The notes under the pieces are model-generated. The model had not been told where the DNA came from, ran no database searches, and worked only from the letters and a program-made list of their open reading frames with translations. Positions 48,832 through 60,905 of a stretch of DNA of 64,000 nucleotides are shown piece after piece. Positions within the stretch are counted from its first letter, which is position 1. Each line of letters begins with the position of its first letter. Position numbers and translations under genes: made by a program. The DNA comes from Carya illinoinensis (taxonomy: Eukaryota; Streptophyta; Magnoliopsida; Fagales; Juglandaceae), in the NCBI RefSeq assembly GCF_018687715.1, contig NC_056762.1, forward strand, positions 24,604,864-24,668,863, written 5' to 3'.

Positions 48832-51600
48832 GTTAGCCCGCTAATTCCCTTTGCTCGTAGGCATAGGGAATTCATTATTAGTTAATACATCTTTTATGAC
48901 TGTGATGACTTATGCCAAAGCTACACATTTACTTTTTAAGCTATGAGCAACTGGGTTGGATTCAAGGCCTTCTAACTACCCCGCTAGCTTCTTTACTAGT
49001 TCTGAAGGGCCACCCCGCTAGCCTATTTCAAAATTTCCTCCCACCATTTTCAATTTTCAAGAATAAGGAAATGGGACTTCGATTTTCAATGACGTGGCAA
49101 TGGTTAGTAGGTAATGTGCAACTGTTCCCCTTCCTTCACATCCTGTTGTTAGGTCATGATGCTAGAGTCATCAACCCCTCGTATTCCTCACTCGGCTTGC
49201 ACATTGCATTCCGATGTCATATACGTCTCCTTTCTAGCTTCTCCTTTCCTGCTGCTCCTTTCCTGTGATTTCCTTATGATTTCTTGCCATTTCTTATAAT
49301 TTCTCATTCTACTTCTTTTTTGATTCTCAAAGGCCAAGCACGACATTTCTTCCCATATCACCGAGCGCAATCTTCTCATGCCTTGGATGTCTCAACTTTT
49401 GAAGGGTACTGGTAGCGTTTTTCTCTTAGGACTCATGATCTCCAAAATCTACGTGAGGATTTTGGTATTTCAGACATTGCTCGCCTGGAGATCCCTGGTT
49501 ACTGTTATGTGGATGAATAAGGTTTCAGTGGTAATGTTGCCTTAATAGTTTGTGCCCTGTCACATGGGCTAAGATTTTCATTCATTAACCCCATACGCGA
49601 CCTTCTAGACCTCCTTCGCCTTGCTCCTGCCCAACTTCATTCTTATAAGTAGAAGACTCTCCTCTATGCATGTATTGTCTTTCGTATGGCCCTTGAGCCC
49701 ACTGGTGAAGAATACCCCGATCTAACTATCAGGGAGTTCTTGGCTTTTTATCATCTATGACCATCTACTAAAGGCAATGTTCTGAGCTTCTGGAAAAAAG
49801 ATAAGGGACAAACATTGGCCTAGTTTGAGGCTTGCCACTCAAATGCTAAGATTTGGACGGGAAAATTCTTCTTCATTTCTGGTAAGGGTTGGGAACTTCC
49901 GAGTTCAGAGACTCTCCACTGGGATTTTCCCATTTGGGCCAATTGGGCCAAAATTCATGGGGAGAAAGTTTTGTTGGCAACCATAGAACCCTTGTCCAAA
50001 TGGGAATTGGTCCAAGTTGAAATGGTTTGCACCTGGGCAAAAGGCCTCCCAGATAATCTTTGGACTGAATACCTATTAACCCCTGCTAATATAGACTGCT
50101 TCCTCATGACACTTGACTGCTCCCATGTCAAAGGTCGTTTGTTCCTGACCAAGGCCATCGTGCTGCCCTCTCTACCAAAACAAGCTTCAAAGAAATGTGT
50201 TCATTCAAAGGATGCTTCTTCTCCTGTTAAAAAGAAGAAGGCTTTGAGAAATAGAGTCGATGGCCCTCATGAGGTGTATACTCCTCCATTTGTTATCCCA
50301 TGTTCCACACTTAACACCTTGCCCACACCTGCAACTTCCCCAGGCCTTGGCAATGTCGAGGGTTTAGCAAGTCAAGCCCTCTTTGACTTGGCTACCACAT
50401 TTGAGTTTGCAATTCATCACCAGTCACCTACCTTGGTGTCCAGCCCCCTTTAATGCGAGCGGTGAGCATCTCTCTATTCCTTTTCATTTCCTTTCCTCTT
50501 TCAGAGGCGAGAATGGGTCCTCTCTTGTAAGGGGCATTTCCTTGGGCAGCCTCGTGGGGGAGGGCATTTGCTTGGTAAACGTGGACCTAGTTTACAACAG
50601 TACTGCATGCCTATTGGGAGATCTTGGTGGTCCCCTTAAGAGAGGGGGTGCTAACTCAGTTGATGTGCCTCATAGGGCCTTTTTCCTTGACGATGGTCAT
50701 GATCCAGAGGAGATTCGAGGTGGTGCTTCCTCTTCGTCTACTACTGCCCAAGGTGAAGCCACTACAAAAATGGCCGATAGATTGAGGAACTTACTTTCCA
50801 GGGTAATCTTAATTGCCTGTGACCCTCTTTTGCTTTACTTGTTTGTTTGCTTGTTAGTTATTCTACTTTAGTGTTTGCCTTTTGTAGGGCGTCGACGACT
50901 TAGCAGCCTGTATCATGGCAGATCGGGCTAATTTAGAGGAGGAAGTTTGAGAGAGGCATAAGATTGGCTTTTATGTCGAGGCAGAATTTGAGAGGTGTAA
51001 GGCCGAGAGGGTGGAGATGGAGGTAGCGTTGGAGCAGGCTGACAACTATACCCACACTCTAAAGGTGACCTAGAAATCCTCCAAGATGAAGTTTTTCATC
51101 TTCATGATGAACTTTGACGTGCCAGGAAAGTGAAGGTTAGAGATGACTTTGCCCTGGGGTTGCTAGAGTTGGAGCGAGACTCTGTTAGTGCTCAACTCTC
51201 CCTTTTCCAAAGGGATTTTGAGTTCAAACAAGGTCATCTTAACTTCGATCTTCTAGCCCTTAAGGGGGAGTTGGACTCTGTTCACCAAGAGTTGTCCAGT
51301 TCTCAAGATCGTAACCAGGTGCTTATGCAAGAGCTAGCGGCTTTATTGGAGAAGTTGGGGTTGGCTGAGCAAACTCTGATGAGGAGCTACAGAAGCTGCA
51401 TTTGGCCTTCGTGGCAAAGGATAGTCGCCTGAATGAGAAAAAGACCCAATTAGAGGCCTCATGAGAGGAGATTACCTACCTGCACTCCCAATTGGCTTCT
51501 GCCCCTGTAGCTAGAGACCATGCATTTGCTTATGGCTACAGTGTTGGTGTGCAGAGGCTCAAGTCCCACCTGCTTATTAATCCTTCCGTGAAATTGATGC

Positions 51601-52323
51601 TAGGGGTGGGTAGCAGGACCCCGTACCCTACTAACTCACTCTCGTCTGCCAAGTGCGAGTGGCGGAGCTACCCACCCTGCATCTCGCTCCCTAGTGGGGG
51701 CAAAGAACGAGTAGAGCCCAACCCCACCCCGTATTTCCCCCGCCCTAACCCCCACTAATATTTTTAAATTTATAAATGTATATTTATATTTATAGATATT
51801 TATAGTTTACAAATTGTATATATAAATATATATTATAATATGTTAGACTTATGAACTATTAAGTCCCACATTGCTCAAGTAAGACTCTTATATGGCCTTG
51901 GAGTCCTATGTAATGTTGGCCTAGGAGGCCAATGCAATACACACTCTTGTTCCTTTTGTAAACAAGTTTAACAAACTTAAAAATTGATAACATAGTTATT
52001 ATGTTTTCAGTTTTTAAATTATTGTTATATATATATATTAATTAAAAATTTAAATTATATAATAATTTGGGTCTAAAAATTATAATTATATAATAGTTTG
52101 GGTCCAAAATTATATTTTTAGACCCAGATATAATTTTTAGACTCAATGGAATATCAATGTCCTTGAGGTGTGTAGTGGGTGGGACGGATGGGTTGTCTGG
52201 CTTTGCCCCCACCCCGCCTCCTAGGCGTGGGGTGCGGGGGTGGAAAACCCACCCCCCGCATATGCGTGGGCATGGTTCGAAGAAGGGTTGACCCCATCCC
52301 CACATATATGGGTATCACCCCTA
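51601..52323. mobile_element. hAT-like non-autonomous element inside the antisense ORF
   Basis: The ends are TAGGGGTGGGTA and its near reverse complement (GGGTATCACCCCTA). The flanks ATTGATGC and CTTAACGC agree at 5 of 8 positions, consistent with a decayed 8-bp hAT duplication. Near both ends the sequence is C- and G-rich (CACCCCGCC, GGTGCGGGGG); the middle is AT-rich. The ORF on either side of it would be continuous without it. Confidence 0.65.
51841..51973. repeat. Solo-LTR-like sequence inside the hAT-like element
   Basis: 133 bases beginning TGTTAGACTTATGAAC and ending AAGTTTAACA, with TGTTA/TAACA inverted ends and a TAAGTCCCACATTGCTC phrase typical of TRIM LTRs. No target duplication was seen. 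Confidence 0.45.
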
Positions 52324-52764
52324 CTTAACGCATTTGGATCTGAATTTATTTGAGTCTGACTCAACTTCTCGCCTTTTTGCTGACACTTTTGGTCAGAAGG
52401 AAATGCCCAATGCTTTTAAGGATAATCCTCCTTTGCCTTCACCTTCTGAAGGTGATAATGCCTGAATCTCCTTTGTAAATGCACTTTTTGTAACTCATAA
52501 GGATGATTTTTTTGGCTATACATAATCATTTGGCTTTAATCTGTTACTTGGTTAGTAATTTTTCTCTTGTGACTAATTGCCTCATTTTTACCTCTTGTTA
52601 TTTTTTTTTAGCTGTTGGGTGGATGTCGGGGTGATGCAGTCTGCTCCCCTTTGTTTTCAGTTGGCCTTTGCGTTAATACTATATGCAGCGATTCTTGAAA
52701 TTGGCGGTGGTCTACCAACCACCGCACCCTTTATATAACACCACGAACCTGAATTGTTAGTGCC

Positions 52765-53232
52765 TGTGGGTGGTGTGATTTGTTGACTTCTACGTCCTTT
52801 TTCATGGCACCGCAAGTTATTTAGGTTCGACATTCGTGTTTAAGAATGGCATGGTCGGTTGACCTCTGTACCCTTTTTTCATGACACCGTGAGTCACTTA
52901 GGCTTGTCATTGGTGTTTAAGGGTGGCATGATCTGATGACCTCCGCATCCTTTTTTCATGGCATCATGAGTTGTTTAGGTTCGACATTGGTGTTTAAGAG
53001 TAGTGTGGTTTGTTGACCTTTGCGCCATTTTTTCATGGCACCATGAGTCGTTTAGGTTCGTCATTGGTGTTTAAGGGTGGTGTGGTATGATGACCTCTGT
53101 GCCATTTTTTCATGGCACCACAACTCGTTTAATCTCATCATTGGTGTTTAAGGATGGTATGGTTTGATGACCTCCGTACCCTTTTTTCATAGAACCGCAA
53201 CTTGTTTAGGCTCGTCATTAGTATTTAAGGGT
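52765..53232. repeat. 77-bp tandem array, six copies plus a degenerate one
   Basis: The anchor CATGGCAC or its variants fall at 52804, 52881, 52958, 53035, 53112 and 53189, exactly 77 apart each time. Units read roughly GGCATGGT.TGTTGACCTC...TTTTTTCATGGCACC...TTTAGG.TC...CATTGGTGTTTAAG. An extra degenerate unit begins near 52697. Units differ by 10-20%, mostly substitutions, with almost no indels. Confidence 0.93.
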
Positions 53233-53343
53233 TAAAAATAGCACTTTATTCATAATAGAATAAAATAATGACAGAGTTCCAACAAATGATCAACAAACAT
53301 AAAAATACAAAAATAAGGGATGTAAGAGTAGAGAGTAAAGTGT

Positions 53344-53640
53344 TATCCCGAGTAGAATTTCTTCAAGTGCTCTGCATTCCAGGGATGGTACAATTCTTTG
53401 CCTTGGCTATCCTTTAGTTGGTAGGACCCTCGCTGGTGATTGGCCATTACTACGTATGGTCCTTTCTAAAAGGCCCCAACTTGCCTTCTTTTTTAATGGT
53501 GATTCTATTATCCTTTAGGACCAGGTCCCCTATCTTGAAGGTTTTGGGCTTTACTCTCTTGTTGAAGTATTACTTAGCTTTTCTTTTCTCATGTAGCATT
53601 TTGAGCTTAGTCACCTCCCTTTCTTCTTCCAAAAGGTTGA
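53344..53640 (-). pseudogene. gypsy integrase C-terminal remnant
   Basis: On the minus strand it reads FNKRVKPKTFKIGDLVLKDN, then GKLGPF, GPYVVM, GSYQLKDSQGKELYHPWNAE and HLKKFYSG before a stop. This is the usual end of a plant gypsy integrase. Stops interrupt it at two points. It is the only pol sequence left in this element, and it fixes the element's orientation as minus. Confidence 0.8.
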
Positions 53641-53666
53641 GATATTCTTCCCTTTAGGACTAATTG

Positions 53667-53987
53667 TGATCATTAACCTGCAAGTCAAACAAAGTCGACA
53701 CTGGACTCCTGCAACCACTTCGATGTCAATGTCAATAGAGAGTGGTGTATAATAACTCAAATATATGATCATATGTGTTCCCAAAGTTACCTAATGCCCA
53801 TATAAATATAGGTGTAGGGTCGTATAGGATCAACACTGTGACTTGATTATCTTCATGGTTAAATAGGTGTGCTTATCAATCCTACTAACCAGACGAGTAT
53901 TAGGGCTTCATAGGCCTTAGCCCACAACTTGGCTTGTACCCATTATCAACATCCGCATTTGGGGTTAGGCCAATATTGGACCCTCCA
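53667..53987 (-). repeat. LTR of the Tat derivative (5' LTR if the element is minus)
   Basis: 321 bases, partner of 48468-48831. It starts TGATCATTAACC and ends ACCCTCCA. It lacks about 40 bases present in the other copy. Confidence 0.75.
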
Positions 53988-54253
53988 GGTTTATTTTGTA
54001 AGATCTCTTTAAGGCTAAAACATTTCTCATTAGACTATAGTTGTGCATTCATTTTTATTTGTTATTATGTAAAAGTTAATTGCCCAGCTACGTATATTTG
54101 GCCTACTCATGCAACAAATGATTATCTGATGTATTTTTATCTTTTGAATAAGCTATATATATATATATATATGTATTTTTATATATATTCTTGATTTTTT
54201 TTTTGAATTGAGCGACTTGCCTTTTTTGAATTTTTTGGCTCTGCTAAGGCTAC

Positions 54254-55552
54254 ATGGCGACTAACGTAGAGGCAGGTTGACATCCTTACGTTGATCTCAT
54301 ATCAGTGATGCCTCAACCAATTCTAGAGATGCATGTGTCTCATTGTGGGCTTAAGTATGTAGATGGTGAATAGTGTTTTTTCAATTTTCTAAGGAGGAGA
54401 TTGGTTGATCTGCTGAACCTTTTTATTTCTCTATTGTTCTAAAGTTCCTATAGAGAAGGCCTTCTCTGGATGCTATAAGGTCTTACATTCACAATTGTTG
54501 GGGTCTATCATGCTTACCAGTTGTTTCAATAATGATGCATCCTAAAATTGTGTTTGTCTGCATGTCAAATGAATAAGAATTTTAGAAAGCCCTTTCGCGT
54601 GAAGTCTGTGAGGTGAATGGTGTCCAATGCCGTGTGTTTCATTGGAAACCTAATTTCAATGAAGATGAAGAACCCTCTTTGGTCCCTATTTGGATTGTGC
54701 TGCCAGGGCTTCTGCCCAACTTCTATCAAGAATCCTTTTTAAAAATCTTTACTGCTTCGATAGGCTGTTATATTCATAGAGACAACCCAATGGTTTGTGT
54801 AACTCATACAAATGGTGCACATATGTGTCTAGAGATGGATGCAGCGAAGCAGCCAATTCTTTATTTTGGATCGGGTTGCCGTGGAGTGGTCGCAAACAGG
54901 AAGAGATCTATGAGACCTTATCGGCTTTCTATTCTCAGTGCAAGATCCAAGGGCACAATATGCATACCTATAAAATGAAGACCCTGCAGAATGGTGAAAA
55001 AGTTTGGAAAAGGAAGAAGAGATTAGAGACTGAAACCATGAAGAAAGTTAAATATGCAAACCTGCTGGATGACATTGGAAAAGGCAAAGGTACTCTAGTT
55101 ATTTTAGACTCTGATATTGGTAACACTAGTAAAAACTTGCCTCCCCAAGTTTTTGATTTGGTGGAACCAATCCATACTCAAGAGGAGGATACTTCTAACG
55201 ATGGTATGCAGGTTTCCTGTAATATCCCAGTGGAGGAAGCCAACGTTGATGATAAGCCAGGGGAAGAGAATTTGCCTAAAGATGGTGAACAGAAGTTTGA
55301 GAGGGTTGAAAATACTTAGGTGGTTGTAGAGAGGGACTTCTGGCAACCAGTGGTGATGATGATGCCAATGTGTCTGCTGCCATGACCTTTACATTGGAAG
55401 ACTCTATTTTGGAATCTAATTCGGAACTCGACATTGAGATCTTTGCTAAATATAAAGATTATGCCAATGAAAATAAGGACAAGGAATTTAAACAAAAAGG
55501 TGCTAAATGTAAAAGATGTTTGCAAATGTTCGGAGATCGTCTTGGGTGTTAG
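54254..55552 (+). pseudogene. LINE 3 ORF1 remnant (DUF4283 type)
   Basis: It starts MATNVEAG. The DUF4283 domain (about 54360-54850) is best seen at 54613-54860: VNGVQCRVFHWKPNFNEDEE, VPIWIVLPGLLPNFY and MCLEMDAAKQPILYF. After a frameshift near 54860 the stretch YETLSAFYSQCKIQGHNMHT corresponds to the CCHC region with some cysteines lost. The acidic tail ends at TAG 55550. It would be the RNA-binding protein of the element. Confidence 0.82.
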
Positions 55553-55574
55553 CAAGACCCAATAAACTTTCTCT

Positions 55575-58500
55575 ATGATTGGTCCAATTTTATCATGGAA
55601 AATCCGAGGTCTAGAAACCTCGAAAGTGAGACTAAAGAAGTTGGTTGTTAAAATGAAACCTAAAATTGTTGCTTTGATGGAACCTTTTTCATCATCTGAG
55701 AAAGCTCAGGATTTGTTGCATCTCTTACATACGGATCAATTTATTACTAACGAAGGGATTGTCGGGAAAATTTGGGTGTTTTGGCAAGATGATACCTCAG
55801 TTCATTTGGCATTAAGTAGTAAGTAATTTATTTTACTTCGTGTTGGCGATGGTCTAAATAATTTCCTTTGTGGTTTTGTTTACTCCAAATGAACTATGAT
55901 TGACAGGAAAGCCTTATCAGAGCAGTTAAATAGCTAGGCCTTAGGCTATGAGCCCTAACTTATTGCAGGAATTTTAATATCATAAGGGAGGATTCTGAAC
56001 ATTGGGGTGGGAGACCTCGTCTGAGAGCAACTATTGAAGATTTTAATTCCTGGATTCATTAGTGTGGTCTTTTTGAAATGAAGTCTATTAGAAGGAGGTT
56101 CTCTTGGTGTAATGGGTAGAGTGGTTTATCAAGGAGTTGGGCAAAACTGGATAGAGTTTTCTTGAATGCTAGTTGCCTAACCAAAGTGCCGAATGCTACC
56201 AACAATTATTTATCAAGATCAACATCAGACCATTCTTCAATGCTAATGGATTTTCAATCTGATCATTTCTCTTATCGCCCTTCTCCATTCCATTTTCAGC
56301 AAATGTGGATTGAGCATGTTGGTTTTCATTCTTTTGTGGCTGCTCTTTGGCAGGAGGACGTAGGTGGTACAAGTCTTTTGAAGTTGGCCCTTAAACTTAA
56401 GAAGTTGAGGGGGGCCCTACGAGTTTGGAATTCGCGCTTCTTCGGTAGAACTAGTTTGCATATTTAAGATCTTGAAGAGCAGGTCAATGTTTTGGAGTCC
56501 GCCTTGCTTAATGAATGGGACCCTAGGATTGAACATGAGATGCTACAGAAGCAGATGGAGTTGGTTGAATGGAAGAATCATGAAGAGATTAGAATGGCTC
56601 AAATGTCGAAAGTTAAGTGGCGTCTTAAAGGAGACCAAAATTTGAAATTTTTCCATGCCTATTTATCATATAAAAGGAAGAAATGAGTTTTGAATATGAG
56701 ACTCCAAGATAGTAACTATTTGAGTTCCCTGGAGGAAATTCATGTAGCTGCTGTTAAGTATTTCTTAGAATTTTTGCAAGAAGAGTCTTCTAGTAGGCTG
56801 TTGGATTTAACAAATCTCAATTTGCCGATTATATCTATGGCCAATAGTGACGCTATATAGGTTGTTCCTTCTATTAAAGAAGTTCACCAAGCTTTGGTCT
56901 CTATCCCTTCTAATAGTGCACTGGGCCAAGATGGTTTTGGATCAGGATTCTTTAAGAGATGTTGAGATATTATTCAACCTAATGTTATGGCTACAATCTC
57001 GGAATTTTTTTGAGGAGGTAAGTTGTCTGGATTTTATACCTCTTCTTATGTGGTTTTAATCCCAAAGATTGATATTCCTACAGGGTTTGATAAATTTAGA
57101 CACATAAGTCTTTGTACAATGTTTTATAAAATCTGCTCGAAGGTGATAGTGAATCGTTTGACTCCTCTTCTCTCTAAAATGATATCTCTGGAATGAGGCG
57201 CATTCATAACTGGCAAAAGTATCTTTGAGAACATCAGTCTTACTCAGGAAATTGTTCATTCTATTCACAAGAAGGTTCATAGGGGGAATGTGGTGCTTAA
57301 ATTGGATATGTCGAAGGCATATGACCGCATTATTTAGGCCTTCCTTTTGAAAGTTCTTCACTCTTTTGGTTTCTCTCCTCAAGTCTATGAGTTAATCAAT
57401 GAATGTATTTCTACTCCCTGGTTCTCTATCATGATGAATAGAACTACTAAAGGTTTTTTCAAATGTGGTCACAGGTTGAGACACGGGGACCCTTTGTCCC
57501 CTTACTTGTTTATTAGTCTACATGAAGTCTTATCTACACTTATTAAACAAAATGTGGATGAGAAGAGGCTTGGCCAATTTTCTCAACCTCGAGGCACTTG
57601 TTTGATATCTCACCTTATGTATACGAATGATGTGGTAATTTTTACCAATGGTGGTTGGAACTCTATTTGTTGTCTTTTGTAAATTTTGTCTACATATGAG
57701 GAGTAGTCTGATCAATCAATTACTAAAGAAAAAACTGTTTTGAATTTTTCAAATAAAATCTCCATCGCTCGTAAACATCATTTAAAGAGAATTATTTGTT
57801 TTCGGAGGGTATTTTTCCTTTCAAATATTTAGGAGTCCCCACAGTTTGTTGGAGGCTTAAAATTGTGGATTTAGAAGATCTTGTCACCAAAGTTAGTAAG
57901 AAAATTAGCAGTTGGAAAATGCAATTATTGTCCATAGGTGGGAGATTAATTTTACTGAGACATGTTCTTACCAGTATGACATTGCATTCTTTTGTAGTTT
58001 TGCACGTTCCCAAAGCCATCATTCTTCCTTAAATTGTTTGCTAAGTTCTTTTTTTCTTTTTCTTTTTTTTTTTGAGAGAACTTGAAGGAAGAGGCAAGCA
58101 TAAATGGGTTGCATGGAATCAAATATGTGATCCTACTGTAGATGGGGGTTCGAGAATTATAAACTTGGATGCTATGCATAGAGCCCTCCGTTTAAAATTT
58201 GCATGGAAACTAATGCACATGGATTCTCTTTGGGCTAATTTTTCCCGCTCCAAATACATTGGGAATCGACCTTTGTGCTATTAGGCCCTCAAAAGGGTAC
58301 TCGATTTTGGTGTATGATTGTTAATTATCTTCCCCTAGTTTTGAATAGCTCCAAATGGAAGATTAATGATAGTCATGTTTTCTTACAGTATGATAAGTGG
58401 TTGGATCAAGGGACTCTTGCTGAAAATTTTCATGTAAGTGAGCAATCTCTTTTAGAAGTGAAGGATTGTTGTCTTGATAATGGCTAGAATGTGGAGTTAT

Positions 58501-60905
58501 TAGATAGAATGGTGGGAATGGAAACAGTTGATAGTGTCCTCAATGCGCTTGCCAAATGCACAGAAGGAGTGGATGTGTTAATCTGGACTAAATCTAAGAG
58601 TGGTATGTTTACTTCTAAATCAGCTTGGGAGTGTATTCAGGTTAGAGGTTCTATTTTGGAGGGTCATAAATGGGTTTGGTACAAATTGCTTCCAAAAAAC
58701 TTTTCAGTCCTAATGTGGAAGGCATGGTATGGTGCTTTGGCTGTGGACGATAGAATTAGAAGAATTAGGATTCCTCTAACTTAGAAATGTGACTGCTGCC
58801 AACAAAGTAGGTATGAAGATCATAATCGTGTCCTCTTCACTGGGGAGATTGCAGCTGAGGTATGGAAGAAATTTGGTTCTTTATTGGGCTTGCCAATTGG
58901 AAGAATATGGCGTGAAACAACTCTTAGTTTGGTTTCAACGTGCGTCCAATTCATCTCAGATGGGGATTATTCTAGGCTTGTTGCCTTCTATTATATCATG
59001 AAAACTATGGGAGCGAAGGTGTTTAGCGCATATGGAAGGTGTTTTAGATTCAGCTTAGGCAGAATGGCATTCTCTCAAATATTGGATTGGCGCGATTAGT
59101 CATGGCATTTCTTGGGTGCAGAACCTTTCTCAAGTTGATAGTTGCATTTTACACAATTTAAACATTCCTCCAATTCCACCTCAACATCATCAATTTCAAT
59201 TCATTTCATGGACAAAGCCTTCTCTGGATCAAGTAAAACTCAACACTGATGGTAGTAGTCTCGGAAACCCAGGATCTTCGAGGGCAGGAGGTGTGATTCG
59301 GGACATGCATGGCTCCCTGCTGCTAGCCTTTTCTGTTATTCTTGGCTATGGTTCTAGTACCTGTCTTGAACTGATGGCCTTGTTGGAGGGTGTCAAGCAC
59401 TGTAAGCGAAGGCAGTTTTGTGCGGTAGACATTGAAATTGACTCCAAGGTGATGCTTTCCTGGTTGCAACGTGATCGATGCAGCATCTGGTACTTAGAGG
59501 ACTACTGGGAGGAGCTTCAAACTCTACTTCCTAAGTTGAACTTCACAATATCTCATATTTACGAGGAAGGTAATGCAGCTGCTGATTAGTTAGCCAGATT
59601 TGGTGCAAGGGAAGGTGATGTAGCTTTGCCAAAGAAATTCTCCATGGCAATGTGGAAAGCTTTTCCACATAGTTTGAGCGTAGATGATCACGGCTTGATA
59701 TTCCTATGGTCTCCAAATGTGAATGTTGCGAAGAAGGTGCTTTTGAGGATTTAAATCATGTTTTATACGGGGGTAGAATTGCTTCGAACCTACAGAAGAC
59801 TTGCTCTCATTTTCTGGGTATCCTGTACATGTCTAATCAATCTTGGCTTCAAACGGTGGAAGCACGGTTTAGAAGAACAAAAAAATCCTCACAGGTTGGT
59901 AATTTGGTTGGTTTGGTTCTGATGATTTTAATCATAGTTTATGGTCATGAAGGTCATCAGGAGCATTTTGATGCCTTATGGAGGTCAGTTAAATACTAGA
60001 TTTGTTGGGTTGGTAGTAGATTGAGAGTTTTCGATTGATGGAATAAACGGGATATTTATATTCTACAAGAGTTGCAGTTGCTGATTACTCAAGCTTGTCC
60101 AAAACAGGTGCATGTAATTTCTTGGCATAAGCCAAATCATAGATGGTTTAAATTAAATGTGGATGGTAGCAGTCTTAATAATCCGGGTGAATCTAGTGCA
60201 GAAGGCGTGTTATGTAATCATGAGGGCATTACTCAGTTTGCATTTGTTGCATATATTGGCATTGGTTCTAATAATCATGCTGAATTGATGGCACTTCTTC
60301 TTGGATTGCGACATTGTAAGTTATATGGTATTAATACTATTATCATTGAGTTGAATTCGCTCTTAATTGTTAACTGGCTTAGAGAAGGTCGATGTAATGT
60401 TCGATATTTGGAGGATTTTTGGGAAGAAATCAAATGTCTTCTCACTGGGATGAATGTGCGGTATCAACATGTTTTTAGAGAATGAAATTTTGCGGTAGAT
60501 TGGCTTGTGAGATTCGGTAGTAGTGGAAGTTTTGAAGAGTTTATACAAGGAAATATTCCTCATATGCTTAAAGGAAATTTGCGAATGGATTGGTGTGGTT
60601 TGCCTAATTTGAGAGTTGTTAAGAGTTTTCTTTGTCCGACAGGTGTTGAGTTTTTCTTTTTTCGGGTTAGGTTGGTCCTTTTTTTGCATGCTAGGTTTTG
60701 GTTTTATGTAAACCCCCAAATGCTAAAAATGTAACCACGATATTCCTCTGCCATAAGTAAGAGTCTATTAATAAAATTGGAGAGGGGTCACTCTTGGACA
60801 CGTGACCCTAAATCTTTCAAAAAAAAAAAGGAAGGTGATGCGGAATGGACTCACATAACAGATGTGCCTCTTCCGTTGTGTGCTTTGCTTAGAGTGGATA
60901 AATGA
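55575..60905 (+). pseudogene. LINE 3 ORF2 remnant (endonuclease, RT, RNase H)
   Basis: The endonuclease begins ILSWKIRGLETSKVR and ends near 56260 with SDHSSMLMDFQ. Reverse transcriptase has the A box LDMSKAYDR (57301) and HRLRHGDPLSPYLF (57472). The catalytic YADD box reads YTND (57618-57629), so one aspartate is gone. zf-RVT is at about 58670-58860 (LLPKNFSVLMWKAWYGALAVDD). RNase H starts at 59200 with NTDGSSLGNPG, ELMALLEG, EIDSKVML and a last Asp before a TAG at 59587. It reads into GAREGD, where the nested LINE inserted, and resumes at 60841 with AEWTHITDVPLPLCALLRVDK and TGA at 60903. Confidence 0.87.
59621..60829 (+). mobile_element. Truncated LINE nested in the RNase H of LINE 3
   Basis: It starts within a zf-RVT domain (LPKKFSMAMWKAFPHSLSVDD), then SKCECCEEG, then an RNase H (60115-60540) with FKLNVDGSSLNNPG, HAELMALLLG and FAVDWLVRFGS, a tail with TTAATAAAATTGGAGAGG and 11 A. 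GGAAGGTGATG stands on both sides (59610-59620 and 60830-60840). The third RNase H acid is Asn here (IIIELNSLLI). It is 1.2 kb, 5'-truncated, and of the same family as its host. Confidence 0.93.

Larger units (their letters stand above)
49330..52465 (+). pseudogene. Antisense additional ORF (Transposase_28-like, then coiled coil)
   Basis: The N-terminal part (49430-50160) reads LREDFGISDIARLEIPGY, GLRFSFINPIRDLLDLLRLA, then a conserved block up to WTEYLLTPANIDCF. This is the arrangement of the putative gypsy-type transposon family found in Tat elements. A low-complexity linker follows. Near 50802-50887 a GT...TTTTGTAG stretch looks like an intron. Then a long heptad-rich region (50890-51500) is probably a coiled coil (LLELERDSVSAQLSLFQRDF, LDSVHQELSSSQDRNQVLMQ). 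A hAT-like element interrupts it at 51601. The C-terminus resumes with LFESDSTSRLFADTFGQKEM and ends at TGA 52463. At least eight stops are present. The function of such ORFs is unknown. Confidence 0.75.
48468..53987 (-). mobile_element. Tat-lineage Ty3/gypsy deletion derivative with an antisense ORF
   Basis: Related terminal repeats at 48468-48831 and 53667-53987 share long blocks such as TAGGCCAATATTGGACCCTC. Next to the right repeat, the minus strand encodes an integrase C-terminus. The plus strand of the inside carries an ORF of the putative gypsy-type-transposon family (Transposase_28). In Tat elements such an additional ORF lies antisense between pol and the 3' LTR, which fits here if the element runs on the minus strand. 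Most of gag and pol is deleted. A 77-bp array lies between the integrase tail and the ORF. No target duplication was seen. Confidence 0.72.

Noticed and set aside
50383..50871. A membrane-type protein ending in a Leu-rich stretch
   Set aside because: The C-terminal hydrophobic part is translation of a probable intron in the antisense ORF. The rest is the linker in the wrong frame.
52765..53232. CRISPR-like array
   Set aside because: The repeats are contiguous 77-bp tandem units without unique spacers, and the genome is a plant.
48468..53987. Plus-strand LARD with its own sense gene
   Set aside because: The integrase remnant next to the right LTR reads on the minus strand, which makes a minus-strand Tat element with an antisense ORF the better account.
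59116..60540. Tandem RNase H domains as a new two-domain LINE protein
   Set aside because: A target duplication, A tail and resumed host frame show a nested insertion.
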